Source: Alligator mississippiensis (taxonomy: Eukaryota > Chordata > Crocodylia > Alligatoridae). Taken from it: DNA of 64,000 nucleotides. Below, one piece after another: positions 48,301-58,300 of the stretch. The stretch lies in contig NC_081828.1 of the NCBI RefSeq assembly GCF_030867095.1, positions 209,194,978 to 209,258,977 of the forward strand, read 5' to 3'. Position 1 is the first letter of the stretch, and every line of letters begins with the position of its first letter. A program made the translations under genes and the position numbers. A model generated the notes under the pieces. That model was not told the origin of the DNA. It was given only the letters and a program-made list of their open reading frames with translations, and searched no databases.

Positions 48301-49044
48301 GGCAAGGTGCTACCAAACCCCCCCCGAATTTCTTCTCTTCTCTGGACTAAATAACCCCAGCTCGTTCAGCCTTTCCTTGCACGTCGTGCTTCCCAGGCCC
48401 CCGATCATTGCCGCGCCTCTGCGCTGAACTCTTTCCCATCTGTCCAGAGGACAGAAGCAGCTGCCCTGGCCGTAAAACCGCTCACAGACCCCAGCCCTAA
48501 AAAACCCTACAGCAGCCATAACGTTGCACAACGTAACTAGGCTCGGCGATGCTGAGTTGATAAAGCGGGTATGATAACAATGCGAATCTCCAAAGAAACC
48601 TCAAGCATTTGAGCTGCAAACCCGAGGGCCGGGACAACCGAGAAGTACCCGACACGCCCTGGGGCGGCCACGTTAAACCACCCCAGCCCCTCCCGAAAGC
48701 AAACAGCTTGGCTGGCAGCTCGGGGCGAGGCCTGGCCCCGCTCCAGCCCGCGGGCCGCGGTGCCGTGCCGGAGGGCCGAGCGCTGTGTCGGCTCCCAGCG
48801 TCTGGCGCGATTCGGCCGCGGAGCGCGTCACAGCTGTCACGGGCGCAGCTCCCCCAACCGCCACCAACCGCCACCCCCTGCTCAGCCTTGGGAGAGTGCG
48901 GGGGGGGGGGGGGAGGGAGTCCCTCACAACCGCCACCAACCGTCACCCTCTGCTCAACCTTGAGGCGGAGGGTGCCCCTACCCCGTGCACGTGGAAGCCC
49001 TCGCTGCCCCCGGCCGGCAGCTCCGAGCTGGAGCTCAGCCCCAT
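39046..49044 (-). CDS. GORASP1: GORASP1 (GRASP65), complete, nine coding exons
   Basis: Golgi reassembly-stacking protein of 65 kDa, a peripheral cis-Golgi protein that oligomerises in trans to stack and link cisternae, binds GM130 (GOLGA2), and is phosphorylated in mitosis. Minus-strand exons 48982-49044, 47488-47568, 44835-45038, 43673-43759, 42298-42428, 42015-42168, 41297-41441, 40202-40357 and 39046-39329 join in frame to 1305 bp: 434 residues and a TAG stop. MGLSSS at the start fits an N-myristoylation signal (Gly2, Ser6). Residues of about 15-105 and 111-200 form the two PDZ-like GRASP domains ([24 protein letters not shown] then [14 protein letters not shown]). The Ser/Pro-rich C-terminal half keeps the conserved [15 protein letters not shown] motif and otherwise diverges. 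The frame is open upstream of the ATG but has no earlier ATG. Convergent with WDR48, divergent from TTC21A. Confidence 0.97.
39330..40201 (-). other. GORASP1: GORASP1 intron 8
   Basis: 870 bp. Near 39455-39512 a short fragment ends GAGGTTGGACACCCCTGACT, a likely hAT-type terminus. Nothing else recognised. Confidence 0.45.
40202..40357 (-). CDS. GORASP1: GORASP1 exon 8
   Basis: 156 bp. Completes Gly289 and encodes residues 290-340: [20 protein letters not shown], rich in Ser and Thr, ending TATYF. FLDxSGIS matches the human protein. Confidence 0.94.
40908..41115. repeat. Short interspersed repeat in GORASP1 intron 7
   Basis: Reads AAGGATTTTTACTGGACCAG, GATGCCTGGAAGGCTGTCC, CCAATAAAAGATATCAC and ends near ATCATGGCAACACCACCACT. 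An inner pair (GGAGAGCTGTTGGACAAG against GGCTGTCCAACAGCCCTCC) is inverted. Related to the copy at 1.6 kb. Confidence 0.55.
41297..41441 (-). CDS. GORASP1: GORASP1 exon 7
   Basis: 145 bp, residues 241-288 plus one base of Gly289. Low similarity to human at first ([16 protein letters not shown]), ending in the conserved [12 protein letters not shown]. Confidence 0.95.
42015..42168 (-). CDS. GORASP1: GORASP1 exon 6
   Basis: 154 bp. Completes Ser189, encodes residues 190-240. [16 protein letters not shown] closes PDZ2; a Pro/Ser-rich segment then ends in GYME (human has DYME). Confidence 0.96.
42298..42428 (-). CDS. GORASP1: GORASP1 exon 5
   Basis: 131 bp, residues 146-188 plus two bases of Ser189: [20 protein letters not shown], then [19 protein letters not shown]. 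Donor GTACTG, off consensus at position 5 but fixed by the junction. Confidence 0.96.
42602..43559. mobile_element. hAT-type MITE (CAGTGGTGCTCAACC family), split by a nested element
   Basis: In GORASP1 intron 4. Left end CATGGGTGCTAAACCTCTGG, right end AGGTTGAGCACCACTG, inverted termini. Flanked by ATCTAACA (42594-42601) and ATCTAGTA (43560-43567), a 6/8 match to an 8-bp target duplication, the hAT signature. A second element occupies 42808-43421, leaving only about 345 bp of the original. Same family as 45327-45581. Confidence 0.75.
42808..43421. mobile_element. Foldback TIR element nested in the 42.6-kb MITE
   Basis: 614 bp, almost entirely an imperfect palindrome. Ends AGGGGTATGCAAAGC and GCTTTGCACAGCCCT; half way in, GAGGTACCAGGCGTGGCTGA on the left is mirrored by GTGAGCCACCTGGTACCTTG-like sequence on the right (about 43214-43240); the centre near 43113 pairs GAAGTGGACCA with TGGTCCACTTC. 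A G run lies at 43058-43074. No transposase frame. Confidence 0.75.
43673..43759 (-). CDS. GORASP1: GORASP1 exon 4
   Basis: 87 bp, residues 117-145: [20 protein letters not shown] then VGSDQILQE, start of the second PDZ domain. Confidence 0.97.
43760..44834 (-). other. GORASP1: GORASP1 intron 3
   Basis: Mostly unremarkable AT-rich DNA. Next to exon 3, at about 44650-44805, is a segment related to one in intron 1 (see findings). Confidence 0.5.
44835..45038 (-). CDS. GORASP1: GORASP1 exon 3
   Basis: 204 bp, residues 49-116. Starts [20 protein letters not shown], continues [20 protein letters not shown] and ends NEHVWHVL. Completes the first GRASP PDZ domain. Donor GTGAGC. Confidence 0.97.
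45327..45581. mobile_element. hAT-type MITE (GGTGCTCAACC family)
   Basis: 255 bp in GORASP1 intron 2. Starts CTGTGGTGCTCAACCTCTGG and ends GCCAGAAGATTGAGCACCATG. Flanks CTATTTAT and CTTTGTAT match at 6 of 8 positions, a plausible decayed target duplication. Non-coding. Confidence 0.7.
45582..47487 (-). other. GORASP1: Rest of GORASP1 intron 2
   Basis: 1.9 kb with an A run of 24 bases at 46625-46648. I recognise no gene or named repeat here. Confidence 0.5.
47488..47568 (-). CDS. GORASP1: GORASP1 exon 2
   Basis: 81 bp, phase 0 at both ends, residues 22-48: [19 protein letters not shown] then IAIGHTRL, the first PDZ strand-helix pair. Acceptor CTGTAG, donor GTAAGT. Confidence 0.96.
47985..48475 (-). 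mobile_element. CR1 LINE 3' fragment with retained CpGs
   Basis: In GORASP1 intron 1. The 3' tail starts near GATCACAGGAAAGTAGGGC, and minus-strand codons near 48360 read [16 protein letters not shown], the CR1 segment seen elsewhere as EERLEKLDLFSLRKRR. Unusually rich in CpG for a CR1 copy in this window. Confidence 0.75.
48846..48975. repeat. Two-copy tandem repeat, period 72 bp, in GORASP1 intron 1
   Basis: AACCGCCACCAACCGCCACC at 48856 recurs as AACCGCCACCAACCGTCACC at 48928, each followed by (C)CTCTGCTCAACCTTG-like sequence. A run of 13 G bases (48901-48913) lies between. It ends just short of the exon 1 donor. Confidence 0.85.
48982..49044 (-). CDS. GORASP1: GORASP1 exon 1, start codon
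   Basis: 63 bp in the CpG island; ATG at 49044-49042. Encodes [20 protein letters not shown] and G, close to human MGLGVSAEQPAGGAEG. The donor GTAGGG follows GGG. G2 and S6 support myristoylation. A GTG-led extension of 51 codons upstream is open but unlikely to be used. Confidence 0.95.
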
Positions 49045-49274
49045 GGCGCGGCGGCGGCGGCGGCCGCGGGACTCCGCGCCCCACCCCCAGCGCGCTGCAC
49101 CGCTGCAGGCCTGAGCGAGCGAACGCCGAACCCGACAGCGGCTCCGGCCTGGCTGCTCTCTGATAGGCTCCGCGCCCTCCACGTGATAGTGACGCACCTA
49201 GCAACGGGGCGGGGCCGCCGGTTGCTAGGACGCGGCGGCTGGGAGCGCGTTCCCCTCAGCGAGGGGCCGCCGCC
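49045..49274. promoter_or_regulatory. Bidirectional promoter of GORASP1 and TTC21A
   Basis: 230 bp separate the two opposed ATG codons, so both transcription starts must lie in or near this stretch. Visible sites: an E-box CACGTG at 49180-49185, a TGACG half CRE just after it, GC boxes around 49206-49215, and two X1/RFX-type cores CCTAGCAAC (49197-49205) and its inverse GTTGCTAGG (49221-49229). RFX sites near the start codon are usual for ciliary genes such as TTC21A. Transcription starts cannot be placed from sequence alone. Confidence 0.8.
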
Positions 49275-49301
49275 ATGACGGGCCCCGACCCCCAGGCCCT
49301 G
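49275..49301 (+). CDS. TTC21A: TTC21A exon 1, start codon
   Basis: 27 bp, MTGPDPQAL, after GCCGCCGCC and before GTACTA. Phase 0. The short N-terminus is poorly conserved; chosen because it is the only ATG in phase with exon 2 next to a strong Kozak context and a donor. Confidence 0.85.
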
Positions 49302-52300
49302 GTACTAGGCGGGGCGGGGCTGGCCGTGTCCCAGCCTCATGCAAACGGTCGGGGCGGGGAGGGTGTCCCCCTCGGGAACCGCCCTCGCTCCTGCCCCAGG
49401 GGCCCCTTTTCCTGCGCGGTGCGGGCTGGTGAATGAATCCGTGCGGCCCGCCAAAGCCACCAGCAGCAGCGCTCCTCCCCGGGCAGGAGTCTCCTCACAG
49501 GGGTGGCACGTTAAAAATAATAATAATAATAATAACATAAGATGAGTTTTCTTGGTCTTTTTCCCTCTAGGCTTGTATGATATTTTACGCGCAGGAAAAA
49601 TATTTCAACTGCGCGATGCGTACGGCAAGTTTCGAGCTGGACGAGCACGCCGGCGGTCCCGTGTGGCTGTTTTTCAAGGCGTACGCGGCGTTACATTTAG
49701 GTAAATGCGAAGGACGGACTGCGGTGGGGAAGAGGAGCGGTGCTGCTTTGGTTTTTTGGGTCTCGCGTCATTTCTGCGTTTCTGGCGTCGGTAGAGGACG
49801 TGTTCGTGGACCTGTCGAACGGGAGGGGTGGCAGGGACCTTGGAAGGTCACATCTGGTTCAGCCCCCTGCCCAAGACAGGACCAGCCCCAGCTACATCGT
49901 CCCAGCCAAGGCTTTGTCCACCCAGGTCTCAAAAACCTCCAAGGATGGAGATCCCACCACCTCTCTGGGTAACCCATCCCAGTGCTTCACCACCCTCCTC
50001 ATAAGAAAATCCCTCCTAATGTCTAACCTAAACCTCCCTTGCTTCGACTTGAGCCCATTGCTCCTTGTTCTGTCGTCTGCCACCACTGAGCACAGTCCAG
50101 CTCCATCCTCTTTTGAACCCCCTGCAGGGAGTTGAAGGCTGCTATTAAATCCCCTCTCAGTCTCCTCTTCACTAGACTAAATAAGCCCAGGTCCCTCAGC
50201 CTCTCCTCACACGTCGTGTCTCCCAGCCCCCCTCACCATTTGTGTTGCCTTCCGCTGGACTCTCCAATGTGTCCACATCCTTTCTGTAGTGGGGAGCCCC
50301 AAACTGAACACAGTCCTCCAGATGTGGCCTCACCCGTGCTGAATAGTAGAGGGGAATAATCACTTCCTTTGATCTGCTGGCAACGCTCCTACCAACGCCG
50401 CCCAGGATGCCATCAGCCTTCCTGGCAACAAGGGCACACTGCTGGCTCATATTCAGCGTATTGTGCACTGTGACCCCCAGGTCCTTTTCTGCAGAGCTGC
50501 TGTCCAGTCAGTCAGCCCCCAGCCTGTACCGGTGCATGGGATTGTTCTGTCCTAAATGCAGGACTTTGCACTTGTCCTTGCTGAACCTCATGAGATTTCT
50601 TTTAGCCCAATCCTCCAATTTGTCTAGGTCACTCTGAATCCTAGCTCTACCCTCTAGCATATCTACTACACCCCCCAGCTTGGTGTCCTCTGCATACTTG
50701 CTAAGGGAAGAGACAGATGACACAGTGAACACAGGGCTTGTCCATGTGAGAAATGGTATCAGTATAATTATACAGAGCAGGATGCATCTTTACACGTGGG
50801 CGGAGGAGTGCTTTAATTAGAGTGGCTCTTGGAGCCACTCTAAAGTGCCTGCAGGGTCTCATGCATCGACACTTCAAAATGTTGGTAGAGGGGTGCTTTA
50901 ACTAAAGTTTTAGCTAAACTGTTCCCACCACTATTTTGAAGCGCAAGGATGCTGAATGCACAAGATGTGGAGGCTGCAGGAGCATACATGACAGCATGCT
51001 CATTAGCACACTGTAGCAGACACAATTAATCAAGTCTGTTCCAACATGCTGTAATTACAGCGTCGAAGCAGTGTCCCTGCACTCTTAGAGGCACTCTTGT
51101 CTACAGGCACTCTTAGAGGCTGGCTTATTCAGAGAGGGATGAGCTTTCTCTAGGTGACAGCCTACCGCATCCAATGTTATAGCATATATGATGCAATAGG
51201 CTGTCACTTACAAAAGCTCACGCCTCCCTGAACACATAAGTCTGTATGCTATCTTATTTTCCATTTTTAGAAAGAAATGGAAGGGAACAACTCATCTCTG
51301 AGCAGTTCTTATTTCTTCTGCTGTAATAAGCAAATAAGCCAATGATGATGAACTACAGGCTTGATCACATTTGTGTGCTTCCATAACACTTTGGTGCGGC
51401 AAACATTCTGCAAGAACAACATACAAACAAATACACATTTAGAAACTAGCTTACTCCTGTGACTCACAGCACATCAGTAAAATGTACAGCTACTGTGTAC
51501 AACTAATTAAACAGTTGCTAAAACAATAAGAATTAGTGAATCAGTCCCCTGTTATGTCTTTCAGGTCAAATACAAGATGCTATTTTGTGGCTGGAGGATG
51601 CCAGAAAGTGTCACACTGATATGTCATTGTGTTGCCTTTTGGCACTCATTTATGCACACAAAAGATGTGAAGCCATTGGTGAGTTTTTCTTGTCTGTTGC
51701 GTGTCCTTCATCATGAACCTGCAAACTCAGTAATCTTTTGCTACGTCCATGCATTAAACTAAGGTATAGACAGTAGAATAAAAATGAAGATTGTTTTACA
51801 GAATTATATGTTCTTTACCAGATGTGTTAAATAAGAGTACACTTTTTGATCGATGTAATAGCCCAAAAAACTGCTGCATTAATAAAAAAAACCCAAAAAA
51901 AAGTTGAAAAGGAAAATCTGCTTGACTGCTCAGTAACCTGCTTCTCTGTTGTTCTGATAATTATATGTGTTAATATTTGTTCCCAAAAACTTGTAAGCTT
52001 TTGGTCCAGTAAGACAACACAAAACCTCTCGCCTTTTTAATATGTGTACAGCACTTTGAACTTGTGAACTTACATATGTGCTAAGTATCAGGCAGCTTAG
52101 AGCCTTCACTAGTCAATAAGGTGTATGTTATAAGAGATATCTCATTGTAAAAATCCTAGTTAAAAAAATTGTAGTTTTAATCTCATATAACTGGTTGACA
52201 TAAACCTTAGAATACACACAATGGGCCCATCCACATGAGCGCCAACATGTAGTATGCAGTACTGCACACACCACACATAGATATTCCCCACACTGCAGGG

Positions 52301-55300
52301 TGGGGTTGACCCTTGGAGATCCCAGGGTTAAAAAACCCGTGCCTAAAAAAAAGTGAGGTGGCGCATGTGGCAGCAGCACACACTGCCTGAAACTGGAGTT
52401 TGGCCAGTTGGAGGCACACTCTGACTCCTGGCCAGGCTCCCTGCTGGAGGAGTGCCGCAGCTGAAACTCCTGCAGGACCCCAGGTAAGGTAAGGCTGCTG
52501 GGGCTAGCACAGTTGCTGGCCCCAGCTTCCCCTACCCAACTTGGGGCAATGTGCCATGCGCCAGAGCACATGTGGCATGGGCATTCCTTGGGGACATGTA
52601 GCAGCACACTGCTGCTGCTGCTACTTGTCTCCAGGGAAACACACGTTCCCATTCGTGGCGATGTGCCCCATGACTTCATCTTAACCAGCTCTTTTGCAGT
52701 AAATCTGCCATAACTTGTATTCACTAGGTTTTTATGATGAGATATCAGTCTTGAGTCAGTTATCTTATGAAGCAAAATTTGGGGGGCTAGTGTTACAAGA
52801 TCACTGAAGGGATCCTGGTTATCCCTGATAAAAAAAAAAAATCACAAATTCTCTGATTAAAATCCCCAAATCTGCGAATAAAATGAAACACCACTATATA
52901 TAGGTATTAATTGAACACAATGTCTTATTGATATATTTACAATTTTAAAGCAATTTAGAAGCCTGTCAGTGCCTCAATCACTATAATAAAATTAATTTGA
53001 AATACCTATATGTTTTGGTGTTTGATTTCAGGTTTTTTATCATGGAAAATTAGAGTTCCCCCTGTCCCCTTAGTTCACAGAGCACAGGGCCAAGTCCCTC
53101 ACTGCCAAGCCACAGCTCCCAGCCCTGCTGGTGCCCCTTACTCCACACTCACAGGCCCCCAGATTGGCTGGTGCCCCTCATTCCCCTCCCGCAGCCCCCT
53201 GCCTTCCCAGCCCTGCCAGAGGGGCCCCCAGCTGCCAGGACTATGGTGCCAGTGACCCAAGTCCACAACCCCCTGCTCCAGTACCCAAACACCAGCTGCT
53301 TCCCGTGGGAGGTGGCAGCTGCTGCAGCAGAGCAGAGTGTGGAGCCCAGCTCCCCCTCCTTCCTGGGCAGCACAGCTGAAGTACAGACCATGTGGAGGGT
53401 AGGGGTGGGCTCGGGCAGGAAGGGGACCTGCTCCCTGCCATTGTGAGCACTACTGGGGGGGCAGGGGACCTGTGCCCCACAGATCTGTGTGTGGGGTGGT
53501 GTCAAGTGTGGGCTGCTCACAGTGGGCCTAGTCTCCCTGCCCTTGCAAACTTTTCTATGCATTTTCCTTGAATTCAGTAGGCCTACCCATCTGCACAGTT
53601 ATCCATGCGTATAAATATTTGAAGGATTGGCCCTTTGGTTCATTTGGCAACTTTTGGCAATACAGAAGTTCTTGATGTACTTTAAACATTATTGGTTTGA
53701 ATATTTGCTTTCAGATCGTGAGGCTGTTTTGGAGCTGGAGAACAAATTAAAGGAAACTCGGAAGAATATAGGGATTAATGCATTGTACTATGCAGGAATG
53801 TTTCTGTGGCTAATGGGTAAAAATGATAAAGCAGTTGAATACATTGACAGAATGCTGAAAATCTCTAATGGATCTAGAGAGGTAGTATATATTAGATTTT
53901 TTCTCATAAGACAAAACAATGGCAGAAGTTCTTGAGATTTAAAATTAAAATGTGAACATCACATTTCAGTTATATAATAAAATACTAACCAGAAATACAT
54001 AAATATGTACTATATCTAAAGTTGGATTCCCATGTCCTGTTTTATAGAAAATCTCTCTAGTGCAAATGTGGGGGTTTTTTGCAAAGAAAAATAACTATGC
54101 TGAGTTTCTGCAGTAAAAAATGGAACTGGCTATATTCACTGATTTATTATTGTGTCTAATTATATATGCTGTAAAAACTGAGTAAGCAATTTTCACTCTA
54201 CACACTTAAGCAAAACGATAGTGGGTATACTCTTACTGGTTTGAAAGGAATAGATAAACTGCTCCATTATAGTGCCATGAAAGTGGAACAACTATTTCAT
54301 AAGTATAACATGGTGGGCTAAAATCTATGCTCCTTTTTGTTGATGCAAGTCAATTGAGGCATACATATTAAGTAAGATGACATTGCTATTAAACTGTATC
54401 AAATATTGCTTATATGGCAAAAGGTTCTGCAGCTTGCTTCATTGCTTTAAATCATTTCCAAGCTACTTAGAATTTGTGATCAGCATCCTTTTAATATTTA
54501 ATTCATTGTAACATAAACAAAAAGTGAATGTACTTTAAACAAATTAAGTAATTCAGTTGCCTGATATGATGTGCCCAAAGTACAGTTTATCTGAATTTTT
54601 ACAGGGCCTTGTGCTTAAAGGATGGGTGTATTCCACCTCTGACAAACAGAATGCTGTTAAGAAATCTATCAAATACCTAGATGAAGGGACACAAGACACT
54701 ACTGATATATTTGGGATGATGGGAAAGGTATGACTGTTGATTCTTAAATTTTTCTATAGCTCTTTTATACTTTCTTTCTTGTATTTCTACTTTTACCAGA
54801 CTTTGGCCAAGAGGACACAGGACACCTTCCTCTTCCTGTGATCACCCATTGCAGTGTTTACCCCATATTGTTTTCTGGGAATATAAGACTGTCACGGGAT
54901 GGGGTCCCCATGGATGGCAGTGATGCCCCCAGGGCTCCCTGACTGTGCCAGTCTTGCCCAGCAGGAACCCTTTTCCTCACCTGCCACGTCTTGCTGGTAA
55001 TTGTAATATAGGGAGGCTGCCCTCAATCTTTTTATCTGGACACAGTCCTGCTGGACCTTGCTGACCCCCATGGATTCTTGGCCCCTTTCTGGGTCCCGCT
55101 CAACACGGATGCCTCACAGGACACCCTAAGCCTTATGGGCTAGATGCATGGCTCCAAAACTGCCTCTTTACCTCGCCCCAAGCCTTGCAGATGACATTCA
55201 GACATTGTCCCTCTGAGGCCTTAATTTAACAGGGCCTCCAGTCATCATGGGGCTCTCCACAGCCCTGTCTCTCTCTGCAGCCCTGTCTCTCTCTCTCCAC

Positions 55301-58300
55301 AGTCCCTGGCGCTGGGTCCACTCATCCCCTTTGTCACTATGCCCCTGGCGCTGGGGTCCGCTCACTGTAGTGGGCCCCGAATGAGGCCTCCTTCTCCCCC
55401 AGTAGCCTCAGCCCAATCCATCGGTTTATAAACAGCAACTAAAATCTGAGCCCCTGGGCTATAACATAATACAAGGAGTTCAAGGTGTGCTCTGTCCCTT
55501 TAAAAAAGTCAGACTTCCCCCAGCACTAAGTACCTTGTAGGCCAGGGTCCCTGGTGAGCTCCTGGAGCCCCTTAATCCTACCAGAGGTAGAACAGGCAGT
55601 TAATCCTCTCTGGTGAGCTTCCTCTCTGAGAGCTCCTTCCCCCTTGGCTGCTGACAGAGAACTCAACCTCTAGTTCCAGCCCAGGGGTTTATATGTGCCC
55701 AGGGCCCTGCCTCTTCCTATCAGCTGACCGGTTGCAGGTGCTGGCTAATTCTCCTGTTAGCTGGCTGCCATAGCAACCTGCACCTGCGGGGTTTCTATCT
55801 GGCTCTTAGGGCCCTCTCCCTAGGCCGTTTCTGCTCTTAAAGGAGCAGGCACCTTACTGCCCTATGACAAAGACCAATTTTTCAAAGGTCTTTTAGGTGT
55901 CTAAATATTCAGTTAAGTACCCAGTGTGGTTTTCCAAGGTACCTAAGGAGACAAAGTGCCCAACTCTCCCTGACTACCTGCTCCATCCTTGCTAATCCTG
56001 GCAATGCATGTGGATAGGGGAGGCAACTGTAGGGACTCAGTTGTCAATAGTGGCTACTGGTGAGCCTTATAATGACTACGTGGAGAAGGCTGAGGGCCTA
56101 CCTTAAGTCCACCCCACTGTTGGCTCCTACTGCTGTAATAACATTTGGTCTGAATCCTTTTTCAGTTCAACTAATTGAGCAGATGATAATTTGCTACCAA
56201 TTTAATAATATGTAATTAACACCGATAAAATATGCCACCTTTTTGAAACAGCAGGATAGTTTTCCTTTTTTTTCTCCATAGATAAGATATTTCATGATGC
56301 AACAGAATTATTCAGCTGCTCTGGAAGTTGTTAATCAAATAATAGTTGCTTACCCCAGTTTCATGCCAGCATTAATCCTAAAGATGAGGCTATATTTAGC
56401 TCAGCAAGACTGGGAGCAAACTTTAGAGACTGCACGAAGGTAGGGGTTGATAAAAAACATAAACCAAAATGTTGCTACTTATCTATTTAATCCTCTTATG
56501 CTTATTACTAGGTTAAACTATGTAGATATATTCATGGTTTTTCCCATGTTTATTGCTTTGGAGCAAGTTTCTGAACTTAAAATATTTTAAACAGTTTTCT
56601 TCCAAAGTGTTTCAATTTATTTATTTTTTCTAGCATTAAACAAAATGTCATGAGTATTGTGTCAACAGTGCATGCTCCATTTTATGTCAGGTAGTGTAAA
56701 TTCTCAGATCCTATAGAGTCACTATCTTTCCTACCGTTACACCCTCTGTTTTCTACAAATGGAAGTCCGTCTTGTCTTTCTGTCAATAGCTAGTCTTTAC
56801 AGTGTGAAAGAAGATGCAGGTTCTTAAAACATTAAATTTATCTGCACTTTAATCTGTTTTGCTTTGTAAAGTTTTATGCAACTAACATATAATTATTGTT
56901 TAAGAATCCTGAGCAAAGATGAGACCAATATAGATGGACTTCAAACTGTTATTGTAAATGAGCTTTCAAGGACTGGAAATTATGATGAGGTAAGTATTAT
57001 CATAGAATAACTAATATCTTAGATTTCCTATTGAGGCCATGACCTTTTGTGATACCCAAAAACCTCATTCCACTTCTTCCAGAGGAGTGGTATAAGAAGA
57101 ATCTAATCACAGAACACATTCCAGTACTTGAATGCAAAACCTTCCTCTTTTACCATCAGGATATATTTCAGTTGATCTCCAGTGTTACTATTTTTCTTTC
57201 ATGTATATTTGGTATGGGAGTGCAGGCTGAGAAATTCACCTGCATGAACCCCAACTTCAGCACTAGTTCCAGGTTTCTGAAGTGCCATGGATGATCTAAA
57301 TCAGTAGCCCCAACCTGTTTGGCATACATGCCACAATTTAGCCCTACATTCCTCCCCCAGTGCAATTCCAGTTCCCTTCCCATGCCTAATCAGCTGCTCT
57401 GCTTTCTGCTCCCTGCCCTCCCAGCGTAATCTGCCCCCCCTGCTTTCTGCTTGCTCCCTTTTTGCTCCCTGCCCAATTTGCTGCTTTGGTTTCTGCTCCC
57501 TGCCTTATCTGCCACTGTGCTGCCTGTCCCTTCCCCGATTTGCCACATGACATGCACAGAGGCTGCCCATGCCAGTTGTGGCAGTCGGGCCACAGGTTAG
57601 CCACTCCTGATTAAATGATATCCTAGATGTTCTTTCCATGAGTTTCAATGATTCTAAGAGTGGTGAAATGACATGTCCTTGTCTAGAGCAGCAGTGGGCA
57701 ATTATTTTGGCTGGAGGGCCCCTTAACAAGTTTTGGTGAGCTGTCGAGGCCGGACACATAAATCTTTCAGAAGATACCATTTTAACAAATTATAGATAAG
57801 AAATAAATCATATACTAAAAATCAAACATCTATTGTAACACATTTTAATTTTATTTAAAAAATCATTTTGTCATGATGTATGTGTTTCTGAGTACTGTAC
57901 ATAGAGGTGATTGCTTAATAGCTGAAAATAAAGTCTTAGTCTTGTATACTGTATGAGGGGGGTTTTAGGAGGTGGTGTGTGTGTGGAGAGGGTGTGCGGG
58001 GGAGTGGGCATGGGGGGGGTGGAGGGGTGCGCATCTGTGTGGGGGCTGCCTACACGCCAGGTCCTTGGAGCTGGCCTGGGGTGGGGGGCGGGCGGGAAGG
58101 GTGGGGGTGCATGCATCAATTCTCGGCCAGGTGGTACGGTGCAGATACAGTCTGCCCCCCCACCTCTAGTCCATGGCTGCCCCCACGGTGCTCTGCATGG
58201 GACCGAGCCCTGCCTGCTCCTGCATGGGGTAGCCTGTGCCATGCTCCTGCCTGCGCCCACCCCACATCAACCAGACAGCACCGCCCTAGCCCCAGCTCTG

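Larger units (their letters stand above)
48640..49720. promoter_or_regulatory. CpG island over the GORASP1/TTC21A head-to-head start
   Basis: Dense CpG and high GC, covering both first coding exons and TTC21A exon 2, against an AT-rich background. Contains several GGGCGG boxes and no TATA box. Typical of a constitutively active bidirectional vertebrate promoter. Edges were judged by eye. Confidence 0.88.

Noticed and set aside
48497-49204. 235-residue minus-strand frame and overlapping plus-strand frames in the CpG island
   Set aside because: Islands have few stop codons; the frames overlap known exon 1 sequences in the wrong phase and have no protein-like features.
53010-53562. GC-rich cluster of open frames in TTC21A intron 3
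   Set aside because: Low-complexity translations rich in Pro, Ala and Ser; lies between two well-defined exons and is probably repeat-derived.
54890-55869. A full LTR element or provirus
   Set aside because: Only one LTR with immediate target duplications is present; there are no internal genes or second LTR.
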